Shown one piece after another: positions 49,977 through 57,585 of a DNA stretch of 64,000 bases. The stretch comes from Hyphomonas sp. Lineage in GTDB: Bacteria; Pseudomonadota; Alphaproteobacteria; Caulobacterales; Hyphomonadaceae. Within the stretch, counting starts at the first letter, position 1; every line of letters starts with the position of its first letter. The stretch spans positions 1-64,000 of the forward strand of contig PACZ01000040.1 of NCBI GenBank assembly GCA_002700305.1. Reading direction: 5' to 3'. The position numbers and the translations under genes were made by a program. Below the pieces are notes generated by a model. It had not been told where the DNA came from and ran no database searches. It saw nothing but the letters and a program-made list of their open reading frames with translations.

Positions 49977-52025
49977 ATGATCGACAGCCAGAACGACAGC
50001 AGAAAGGCCAGCGGTAACGCTGCTGAGCCGGGCTCTTTTCGGGCCCGTCTGATGGCGCGCCAGGCTGCGCGGCCGCAGTCCACCCTCGCCATCGATTCCG
50101 GCATCTTCTACCGGCCGGGCGCCTCCAGCACGCCGGAGAGCCGCCGCGCCGCCGATGCCGTGCGCGACGAGGCCCGCCGCCGCCGCGCGGAAGCCGAAAC
50201 TGCCGCAAAGGCTGAAGCCGCTGCGCAGGCCGAGGCCGAGCGCATCCGTGCCGCATCCGCCGTCGAAGTGCCTGCACCGGAGGTTCAGACCCCGCCGAGC
50301 GATGAGGAACTCGTCTCGGTGATCGAGGACATCGCCGCCCGCAAGGAAGAAGAGCGCCGCGCGCCCGCGCCCGCGATCATCTCCTCCACCGCGGTCGCCG
50401 AGGCCCGCCCGGACGAACGCCCTCAGGTCGCCGAACGGGAAGACCACGAAGACATCTCGACCCGTATGGGAGACGTCTCGCAGCTCGCCTTTGCCGGGCT
50501 TGCCGTGCTGGGCCTTGCCGGTCTCTCGGTGCTCGCCGCGCAGAATGCCCTGAAGAACAAGGACAAGGCGGCTGAGCCTGTCACCGGCACGCAGGAAACC
50601 GGGTCGCTCGCGCCTGCGCTGAAGCCGGGCGGGGCCTCCGCCGTCGCGCTTGCCAGCGTTGCGGAACCGGAAGCGCCGAAAGCCTGGTTCAACTATCAGG
50701 GCGTCGCCGACATGCTGGCCGAGCGCAAGGCCGCGATGGAGGCCGAAGCGAAGGTCGCCCAGGAAGCGGCCGAGCAGGACGCCCGCCTGCGTGCTGCCAA
50801 GGCCATCGCCGATGCCGAAGCCGCGCGCGTGGCTGAGGAAGAAGCTGCTCTGGCAGCGGCTGCCGAACAGGCCCGCCTCGCCGAGGAAGCCGAACGCCAG
50901 CGCCTGGCCGAGGCGGAAGCCTCCCGCGTGGCGCAGGTTGAAGCCGACCGGCTCGCCCGCCTCGAAGCGCAGCGTCAGGCCGCCGCCGAGGCCGAAGCGC
51001 AGCGCGTTGCAGAGCTTGAAGCCAAACGCCTCGCCGAAGCCGAGGCCGAGACCCAGCGCCTTGCCGATCTCGACGCCCAGCGCCTCGCCAAACTGCGCGC
51101 CGATCGCGAAGCCGCTGAAGCCGCCGCGCGTCAGGAAGCCTTTGAACTCGCCAAGTCGCAGGAGGCCGAGCGCCTTCGCCTCGCGGCCCTCAAGGCGCAG
51201 GCAGAGGCTGATGCCGCCGAAGCGCGCCGCCTCGAACAGATTGCTGCGAAGGCTGCCGCAGACCGGCGGGCTGCCGAGAAGCTTCTGGCCGAGCAACAGG
51301 CCCGGCAGGCAAACCTCCAGGCGGTTTCTGCGCCTTCCACGGCACCGGTGCCAGCACCGGCTTCGCAGAAGCCGGCGGTGGCCGAAGCTCCGGCGCCGCA
51401 GCCGATTGTGTTCACCGCCTATGAAGGCCCGGTGCCGGTTCCGGCCTCTCACAAGCCGGCCAAACCGGCCCAGCTGATCCGTGCTTCCTATACGCCGGAT
51501 GAAGGCAAGACCGTCACTCGCAAGGCGCCGGCCGCGATGACCGCCGGCAAGGCCGACGTGCGTGACCTTGCCGGGACCTCCGGCCTGCAGACGCCGGAAG
51601 CCTTCCTCGCTGGCCGGATTGAGCGAACCTCGGCTGAGCCGTTGATGACCGAGGATATGGATCTTGTGCGTCAGGCCTTCCGCAGCATCCTCGACAATGG
51701 GGCGGACGGTTCGAAACAGGCGATCATCACGCCGGATAACCGGACGCTGACCATCGTCCTTGAGCGGACGGTCTCGCGCGAGATGGGCCAGTCCACCGTG
51801 CGCACCGTCACCTTCACACCGGGCGTCAGCAAGGTGACCCGTGTTGTCACCGAACAGGCCCCTGTCACGGTCAGCGTGATGTGCCGCGATGTGGCCTATG
51901 CCTTTGCCGGGCAGGAACGCGGCCGGTTTGCTGCCTGTCAGGCCCCGGAAGGGGGCTGGACCCTGGCCCGCGCCACCGATGTGGTGAAAGTGACGACGGC
52001 CAGCCTGCCTAATTCCGCGTCCTGA
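49977..52025 (+). CDS. Large TolA-like coiled-coil membrane protein
   Basis: A 682-residue, Ala/Glu/Arg-rich protein. Residues 1-165 are polar with a first coil at about 55-93. A single helix at about 168-188 (FAGLAVLGLAGLSVLAA) spans the membrane. A long coiled coil runs from about 245 to 448, a Pro-rich linker with two ASxKP repeats from 450 to 510, and a globular C-terminal domain from about 545 to 682 (ILDNGADGSKQAI, LERTVSREMGQSTVRTVTF, VMCRDVAYAFAGQ). The layout resembles TolA, with a rod reaching across the periplasm, but there is no TolA end domain and no tol genes nearby. The family is unrecognised. It is a bulky structural candidate. Confidence 0.75.
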   Translation: MIDSQNDSRKASGNAAEPGSFRARLMARQAARPQSTLAIDSGIFYRPGASSTPESRRAADAVRDEARRRRAEAETAAKAEAAAQAEAERIRAASAVEVPAPEVQTPPSDEELVSVIEDIAARKEEERRAPAPAIISSTAVAEARPDERPQVAEREDHEDISTRMGDVSQLAFAGLAVLGLAGLSVLAAQNALKNKDKAAEPVTGTQETGSLAPALKPGGASAVALASVAEPEAPKAWFNYQGVADMLAERKAAMEAEAKVAQEAAEQDARLRAAKAIADAEAARVAEEEAALAAAAEQARLAEEAERQRLAEAEASRVAQVEADRLARLEAQRQAAAEAEAQRVAELEAKRLAEAEAETQRLADLDAQRLAKLRADREAAEAAARQEAFELAKSQEAERLRLAALKAQAEADAAEARRLEQIAAKAAADRRAAEKLLAEQQARQANLQAVSAPSTAPVPAPASQKPAVAEAPAPQPIVFTAYEGPVPVPASHKPAKPAQLIRASYTPDEGKTVTRKAPAAMTAGKADVRDLAGTSGLQTPEAFLAGRIERTSAEPLMTEDMDLVRQAFRSILDNGADGSKQAIITPDNRTLTIVLERTVSREMGQSTVRTVTFTPGVSKVTRVVTEQAPVTVSVMCRDVAYAFAGQERGRFAACQAPEGGWTLARATDVVKVTTASLPNSAS

Positions 52026-52026
52026 C

Positions 52027-52446
52027 CTAGGCAGCCCTGCCTGACGCCGCATGGGCCTCGGCCCTGCGGACAAGGTGTTTTTCCACGATGCGGTAATTCT
52101 TCCGGTTCGACCGGTAGAAGATGTCGAATACATCTCCGGCGACCGGCAGCGATCCCAGCGCCGTGTCGACGACGAGGTTCCACACAATCCCGATGGAGGC
52201 CGAGGCGGGCAGCTTCAGCCGCCACGCTGTAGCGAGCGCGTGCAGGCCAACGGCGCCGGTGGCAGCGTCCCCGACCACGGGGACCAGTCCCAGCACGGAA
52301 TCCAGGCCGAATTTGATGCCGAACAGGCCGAACCGGGAATCCAGCAGGCGGGAAAAGGCGTCCAGCGCGGCCAGTTCCTCGCCGATGGTGCGCCCATGCG
52401 GCAGCATCATGGCGCGGATTTCCTCGTCTGTCCGTTTCCTGGCCAT
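52027..52446 (-). CDS. DUF4112 membrane protein
   Basis: A 139-residue protein of the DUF4112 family. It has the signature LDSRFGLFGIKFGLDSVLGLVPVVGDAATG and, after a hydrophobic stretch, LGSLPVAGDVFDIFYRSNRKN. Function is unknown. GGGAGAG precedes the ATG at 52446 by 5 bases. It converges with the coiled-coil gene with one base between the stops. Confidence 0.88.
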   Translation of the reverse strand: MARKRTDEEIRAMMLPHGRTIGEELAALDAFSRLLDSRFGLFGIKFGLDSVLGLVPVVGDAATGAVGLHALATAWRLKLPASASIGIVWNLVVDTALGSLPVAGDVFDIFYRSNRKNYRIVEKHLVRRAEAHAASGRAA

Positions 52447-52518
52447 TTGTCTCTCCCGGCAAAGCCTGACGAGCTTGCCGCAATTGCCAGCGCGCGCAAA
52501 GCCTGCTGAATACCGGGC

Positions 52519-52869
52519 ATGACCGAGACCGCCGCAACCCATGTCTATAAATTGCTGACAGGTGACGACTGGCAGGCCGCGTCCGCCTCTGGCGTGACCA
52601 GCGTGGCAATCGATCAGCAGGACGGCTATGTCCACCTCTCGACCCGGGCACAGGTGGAAGAAACGGCGCGGCTCCACTTTGCCAGCGCCAAGGGCATCCG
52701 CCTGCTGCGCTTTGCCGTGGCGGACCTGCCGCCGCTGACCTGGGAGCCGAGCCGGGGCGGGCAGATGTTTCCGCATCTCTATGCGCCGCTGGAAGTTTCC
52801 CGCGCCGATGCCGTCTGGCAATTGCTGCGCGGGGAGGACGGCGCCCTGCATTTCCCGGAGGACTATTGA
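52519..52869 (+). CDS. DUF952 domain protein
   Basis: A 116-residue protein of the DUF952 family, recognised by VYKLLTGDDWQAA, DGYVHLSTRAQVEETARLHF and YAPLEVSRADAVW. The conserved HLS and aromatic residues suggest a small-molecule or nucleotide-binding role, but function is unknown. Its TGA overlaps the pyrD ATG (TGATG), so they are coupled. Confidence 0.88.
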   Translation: MTETAATHVYKLLTGDDWQAASASGVTSVAIDQQDGYVHLSTRAQVEETARLHFASAKGIRLLRFAVADLPPLTWEPSRGGQMFPHLYAPLEVSRADAVWQLLRGEDGALHFPEDY

Positions 52870-53921
52870 TGAGCCTGACCGATTTCGGCGCCGGCCTCGT
52901 GAAACTGCTGCCGCCGGAAGCGGCGCATACGGCCACCATCAAGGCGCTGAAACTTCGCCTCGGCGTGCCGCTGAACCCGCCGTTGGCAGACCCGATGCTG
53001 GAAGTTGTGCTTCCGAAGTCGGGTTTAAGGCTGCCGTCGCCTGTGGGGTTGGCGGCGGGGTTCGACAAGAATTGCGACGTTCCGGATGCGATGGCGAAGT
53101 TCGGGTTCGGCTTTGTCGAATGCGGTACGGTCACGCCGCGCCCGCAACCCGGCAATCCGAAGCCGCGCCTGTTCCGGCTGACGGAAGACCGGGCGGTGAT
53201 CAACCGGATGGGCTTCAACAATGAAGGGCTCGACAATTTTGTCCGCAATCTGAAAACCTATCGCGGCGAAGTGCCGATTGGCGCAAATGTCGGTGCCAAC
53301 AAGGACAGCGAAGACCGGGTCGCGGATTATGTGACTGGCATCGAAGCCGTCGCCCCGCATGCAGACTATGTGACGATCAATATCTCGTCTCCCAACACAC
53401 CGGGCCTGCGCGGCCTGCAGGATCGCGCGTCTCTGGAAGCCTTGCTGACCGCCTGTGGCGCGGCAAACAGGGCGGGCAAGCCGGTTTTCCTGAAAGTGGC
53501 GCCGGATCTCGACGAACAGGCCATCGCCGACATTGTGGATGTGGTGCGCGGTCCGGGTGCATGGCTGTCCGGCCTCATCGTGTCGAATACGACACTGGCC
53601 CGGCCGGAGACGCTGCAAAGCCCGGACAGGGGTGAGATGGGCGGCCTGTCCGGCGCGCCGCTGATGACTCCGTCAACGGAGGTTCTCGCGGAGTTTGCCT
53701 GTGCGCTGAAAGGCGAGTTCGACCTGATCGGGGCAGGGGGCATCGCCAGTGCGGCAGACGCCTATGCCAAGATCCGTGCCGGAGCGAATGCCGTGCAGCT
53801 TTATTCCGCCATGGTCTACGAAGGGCCGGGCCTCGCGCAGGATATCAACAAGGGCCTGCCGGCGCTGCTTAAGGCAGACGGGTTTGCGACGCTGGCGGAC
53901 GCCGTGGGAGCGGGGCTCTAG
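52869..53921 (+). CDS. pyrD: Dihydroorotate dehydrogenase (quinone), class 2
   Basis: A 350-residue flavoenzyme that oxidises dihydroorotate to orotate, passing electrons to ubiquinone at the inner membrane. An N-terminal amphipathic region precedes the barrel, as in class 2. Signatures are PVGLAAGFDKN, GTVTPRPQPGNPKPRLFR, NISSPNTPGLRGLQ with the catalytic Ser, and LIGAGGIASAADAYAKI. The start is ATG at 52869, overlapping the DUF952 stop. Its stop shares CTAG with the convergent MATE gene. Confidence 0.95.
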   Translation: MSLTDFGAGLVKLLPPEAAHTATIKALKLRLGVPLNPPLADPMLEVVLPKSGLRLPSPVGLAAGFDKNCDVPDAMAKFGFGFVECGTVTPRPQPGNPKPRLFRLTEDRAVINRMGFNNEGLDNFVRNLKTYRGEVPIGANVGANKDSEDRVADYVTGIEAVAPHADYVTINISSPNTPGLRGLQDRASLEALLTACGAANRAGKPVFLKVAPDLDEQAIADIVDVVRGPGAWLSGLIVSNTTLARPETLQSPDRGEMGGLSGAPLMTPSTEVLAEFACALKGEFDLIGAGGIASAADAYAKIRAGANAVQLYSAMVYEGPGLAQDINKGLPALLKADGFATLADAVGAGL

Positions 53922-55207
53922 GCGGTCTGAAGCCGCCGGAAAAGACCCGGCACATAGATGCCAAGCGCGGCGGCGCGATAGAGATACATCAACAGGAAAG
54001 CGATCCAGACGCCGGTATTGCCATAGAGTGGGCGCAGGATCATGTCTGTGCTGATATAAAGCACGGCGACGGCGACACCGGCATTGCGAAGCGCCCGGCC
54101 CTGTGTGGTGCCGAGGAACAGCCCATCCAGCTGCCAGGGCGCAATGCCGATCAGCGGCACCAGCGCGCAATAGGGCAGGTAAGCGAGCGCGGCGTCGCGC
54201 GCTTCAACATCGCGCACAAAGGTCGTGATCACCCAGCCGCCACCCAGGAAGTAGAGCAGGGCAAAGCCAAGCCCGGCGATCAGCGCGAACTCGCTGGTCA
54301 GGCGCATGGCCCGGGCAAGGCGCGGTGCGCTGTTGGCGCCATAGGCCTCGCCGGCTTCTTTCTCTGCAACAAAGGCAAAGCCATCCAGCACGAAGGCGGC
54401 GACGGTGATGAACTGCAGCAGGACTTCATTGCCCGCGGTCACGGCGGTGGAGATCATCGTGCCGGAGCGCACGAACCAGCCGAAACAGAGCACCAGCGCC
54501 AGTGTACGGATCATGATGTCCCGGTTGGCGCCGAACAGGGCGGCAAGGCGCGCACGGTCGAACAGCGGCGCCGCGCCCCGGAAGGCCGGGAAGACAAGCG
54601 CGAGTCCGAAGAGCAGCGCCGTCCATTCCGCGATGGCTGTGCCTGCGCCAATGCCGGCCGGGCCGAGGCCGAGCCTTGCGACGAACCAGGTGTCCAGCCC
54701 GGCATTCACGGCGTTCATCACGATCTGGAAGGCCAGCATCTGTCCTGTTCGTCCGGTGCCCAGCATCCAGCCGGTTACGGCGAGGCCCATCAGATAGGCG
54801 GGCGCGCCCCAGATGCGCGCGTCGAAATAGGCGCCGGCCAGCGTCTCGACATGATCGGTGCTGGCGAAAGCGGCGAAGGCGAGCGGTTTCAGGATGGGGG
54901 AAAGGATCAGCAGGGTAAGGCCGATGGCGCCGCCGAGAGAGAGCGCGCGCAAGAGGACTGCCCGCTTCTCCGCCTCGTCGTTCCGCCCGGCCGCCTGCGC
55001 CGAGAGGCCTGTCGTCGACATGCGCAGGAAGCCGAAGCCCCAATAGATGAAACTGTACGCCACTGCAGCGATGGCGACGGCTGCAAGGTCTGCCTTGTCG
55101 CCGAACCGGCCCATGACGGCGGTATCGACAATGCCGGTCGTGGCTGTTGCAGCCTGTGCGGCAATGATCGGCAGGGCAAGCTGCAGGGTCTTCTGGCGGG
55201 TCAGCAT
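53918..55207 (-). CDS. MATE family efflux transporter
   Basis: A 429-residue multidrug/oxidised-metabolite antiporter with 12 hydrophobic helices, of the DinF branch. Features are LALPIIAAQAATATTGIVDTAVMGRFG at the start and the internal repeat half from about residue 220. The Asp in helix 1 (VDTAVMGRFGD) is typical of proton/sodium coupling. The substrate cannot be told from sequence. It converges with pyrD. Confidence 0.9.
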   Translation of the reverse strand: MLTRQKTLQLALPIIAAQAATATTGIVDTAVMGRFGDKADLAAVAIAAVAYSFIYWGFGFLRMSTTGLSAQAAGRNDEAEKRAVLLRALSLGGAIGLTLLILSPILKPLAFAAFASTDHVETLAGAYFDARIWGAPAYLMGLAVTGWMLGTGRTGQMLAFQIVMNAVNAGLDTWFVARLGLGPAGIGAGTAIAEWTALLFGLALVFPAFRGAAPLFDRARLAALFGANRDIMIRTLALVLCFGWFVRSGTMISTAVTAGNEVLLQFITVAAFVLDGFAFVAEKEAGEAYGANSAPRLARAMRLTSEFALIAGLGFALLYFLGGGWVITTFVRDVEARDAALAYLPYCALVPLIGIAPWQLDGLFLGTTQGRALRNAGVAVAVLYISTDMILRPLYGNTGVWIAFLLMYLYRAAALGIYVPGLFRRLQTA

Positions 55208-55236
55208 GGGAGGCGGGGTTTAGACCGCTTTGCCCC

Positions 55237-56040
55237 TCAGGGCGAGGGCGGAGACTCCGCCGGCGTGCCCGGGCGCTGGTGCAGTTCGATGGCACGGTAG
55301 AGCGCGTCGGAATCCGGCAGCGAGACCATCAGGTAGATCGGGAACGCCGCCGCGATCACGAACAGGGCAATCGGAATGCCGCGTGAGAATTTCGGCGGCT
55401 CGGGATGCTTGGCAACCGCGATGGCCAGCATGACCAGGAACAGGAAGGCCAGGGCATACCCGGCCAGCACGTCGCTGAACCAGTGCGCGCCAAGATACAT
55501 GCGTGAGGCCCCGATCATCACGATGAGGAGCAGAAAGGACCCCGTCAGCCCCCAGCGCATCCAGCCGCGGAATGTGACGAAGGTTAGCCCGGCAATCGCG
55601 CCATAGATCAGGGCCGAATGAGCGACATGGCTGGACGGGAAGCTGAACATGTCGACGCCGGTATAGGGGATGTCCGTCGGTCGGGGCCGGGCGACCCAGA
55701 GTTTGATCGTGTGCACCACGACCGGCATCGAGCCGAAACAGAGCGCGTAGCACATGGCCCGCCAGCGTGCGCCGGTGAACAGGAAGGAGGCGACCGTCAC
55801 CACAGCCGCCAGGGTGAGGAACAGTCCGTCGCCCAGCGCGGTAACGACAAGCATCAGGTCGTAGAGCGATCCGCCGCGGGCCCCGTCGACCAGGCTGTCG
55901 ATGAAACGGTCTATCGGGGCGAGGGGCCAGAAACCGGCGGCGCCGGCAGCCAGGATGGCGAACACGATGATGGCCACGCCTGCCGTCCAGCCAAGCTGGC
56001 GTCCGCCAAAGGTCGGAACGGTGCGCGGCCGCCGTCTCAC
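55237..56040 (-). CDS. PAP2 family lipid phosphatase
   Basis: A 267-residue membrane phosphatase with five to six helices. The three acid phosphatase motifs are KLWVARPRP, PSSHVAHS and SRMYLGAHWFSDVLAG. It resembles undecaprenyl- or phosphatidic acid-phosphate phosphatases, so it could recycle the lipid carrier of cell-envelope glycans. The start is GTG at 56040; the ribosome site is weak. A 30-base gap separates its stop from the MATE gene start. Confidence 0.88.
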   Translation of the reverse strand: MRRRPRTVPTFGGRQLGWTAGVAIIVFAILAAGAAGFWPLAPIDRFIDSLVDGARGGSLYDLMLVVTALGDGLFLTLAAVVTVASFLFTGARWRAMCYALCFGSMPVVVHTIKLWVARPRPTDIPYTGVDMFSFPSSHVAHSALIYGAIAGLTFVTFRGWMRWGLTGSFLLLIVMIGASRMYLGAHWFSDVLAGYALAFLFLVMLAIAVAKHPEPPKFSRGIPIALFVIAAAFPIYLMVSLPDSDALYRAIELHQRPGTPAESPPSP

Positions 56041-56151
56041 GCGGTCCGGCGCTTTCCAGTCAATGTGTTACGCAACACGGGTTATACCTCATCGCCCGAA
56101 TTCAACCCCTACTGCCCTTGAACATAGGCCCAAGGGCTTTGCCCGCAAAGG

Positions 56152-57453
56152 TCAAACCGGATCGCGGGCGATGTAGATGTCGTAGTCGAACTCGTTTTCC
56201 CATTTGGCGACGGCGGTCGCCACGGTTGCATCGCCTGTCACATTGGTGAGGGTCCGCATCATGTCGAGCAGCCGGTCGAAGGGCAGGATGAAGCCGATCA
56301 CGAGATAGGCGGTTTCCTCCGGGATGCCGACCTGTTGCAGGGCCATGCCGGAGAGGAGCAGGCCTGCGCTGGGGATACCCGCCGCGCCAATCGAGACCAG
56401 TGTCGCCATCAGGGCGACCAGGACATACTGGCCGAGCGAGACGTCGACGCCGAGCGCCTGCGCCCCGAACAGGGCGACCATGCCGATATAGATGGCGGTG
56501 CCGTCCATATTGATGGTCGCGCCCAGCGGCAGGACCGAACCGGCGATGGATTTGTCGACCCCGAGGTTTTCTTCGGCGCAGGCGATGGTGACCGGCAGGG
56601 TCGCGCTGGAAGAGGAGGTCGAGTAGGCGACGGCCTGCGCATCGGTGACACCGCGGAAGAAAGGCATCAGCGGCAGGCGCAGGACGAATTTGATGATCCC
56701 GCCATAGGTGATGATGATGTGCAGGAAACAGGCAAGGTAGAGCGCGATGGCGAGCACGCCGAGGCTCTGCAGGATGCCGAGCCCCTGCGTTGCCAACACC
56801 CAGGTCATGAGGGCAAACACGCCGAACGGGGCGGTTTCCATCACGAATTCGGTGACTTTCATCATCACTTCGGCGGCGCCGTCGAAGAAGGCCGCGACCG
56901 GTTTGCCCATGTCCCCGGCCAGCATGATGCCGACCCCGAACAGGATGGCGAAGAAGATCACCTGCAGGATGTCGCCCTTGGCGAGCGCTTCGAACGGGTT
57001 GGTCGGCACAATGGCGAGGAAGCGTTCGACGAAACCGCCGGCTTCATCGGCTTTTGCGGCGGCATCTGCCATGGCGCTGCCGTCGACGCCTTCGAACATG
57101 TCCGGCGTCAGGCTGGCGCCGGGCTGGAAGAGGGTGGCCATGATCAGGCCCAGCGTCACTGCGAAGGCGGTTGTCGCGAAATACAGCCCGATGGTGCGCA
57201 GCCCAAGGCTGCCAAGGCGTTTCGGGTCGCCCATGGCGATCATGCCGGAGACGAGCGTGAAGAAGACGAGCGGAACGACCAGCATCCGGATCAGGCGCAG
57301 GAACAGGTCTCCCAGCCATTTGACCCAGTCTGTTGCGAAAGCAGCGGCCGCATCCGCGCCAAGCCCGGCGCGTAGGGCGATGCCTGCAAGTGTGCCCAGC
57401 ACGAGCGCGGCGATCACGCGCTTCCACAGGTCGATTTCAAACCACCACTTCAT
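56152..57453 (-). CDS. Dicarboxylate/amino acid:cation symporter (DAACS family)
   Basis: A 433-residue transporter like GltP/DctA. The serine-rich reentrant loop AYSTSSSSATLPVT and the Asn-Met-Asp-Gly motif ATINMDGTAIY are diagnostic, as is GIPSAGLLLSGMALQQVGIP. It imports glutamate, aspartate or C4-dicarboxylates with Na+ or H+. The ATG at 57453 has GAGGGAG just upstream; the longer frame from 57498 adds 15 residues not needed. Confidence 0.92.
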   Translation of the reverse strand: MKWWFEIDLWKRVIAALVLGTLAGIALRAGLGADAAAAFATDWVKWLGDLFLRLIRMLVVPLVFFTLVSGMIAMGDPKRLGSLGLRTIGLYFATTAFAVTLGLIMATLFQPGASLTPDMFEGVDGSAMADAAAKADEAGGFVERFLAIVPTNPFEALAKGDILQVIFFAILFGVGIMLAGDMGKPVAAFFDGAAEVMMKVTEFVMETAPFGVFALMTWVLATQGLGILQSLGVLAIALYLACFLHIIITYGGIIKFVLRLPLMPFFRGVTDAQAVAYSTSSSSATLPVTIACAEENLGVDKSIAGSVLPLGATINMDGTAIYIGMVALFGAQALGVDVSLGQYVLVALMATLVSIGAAGIPSAGLLLSGMALQQVGIPEETAYLVIGFILPFDRLLDMMRTLTNVTGDATVATAVAKWENEFDYDIYIARDPV

Positions 57454-57585
57454 CCACAGCTCCCTCAGAATCTGGCCAGACCCTAGGGAGGAGATCATGC
57501 GAAGGCAATTGGGGCTTTGTCTGGCACTGTAATCGGACCGCCAGTGCTTGCCAGAGGGGCAGGGGCGGTCTTATTGCGGCAGACC

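Noticed and set aside
49935..52187. 750-residue open frame on the minus strand
   Set aside because: It is the mirror of the Ala/Glu-rich coiled-coil gene on the plus strand; its Gly/Arg/Phe-rich translation has no domain logic and it runs through the DUF4112 gene.
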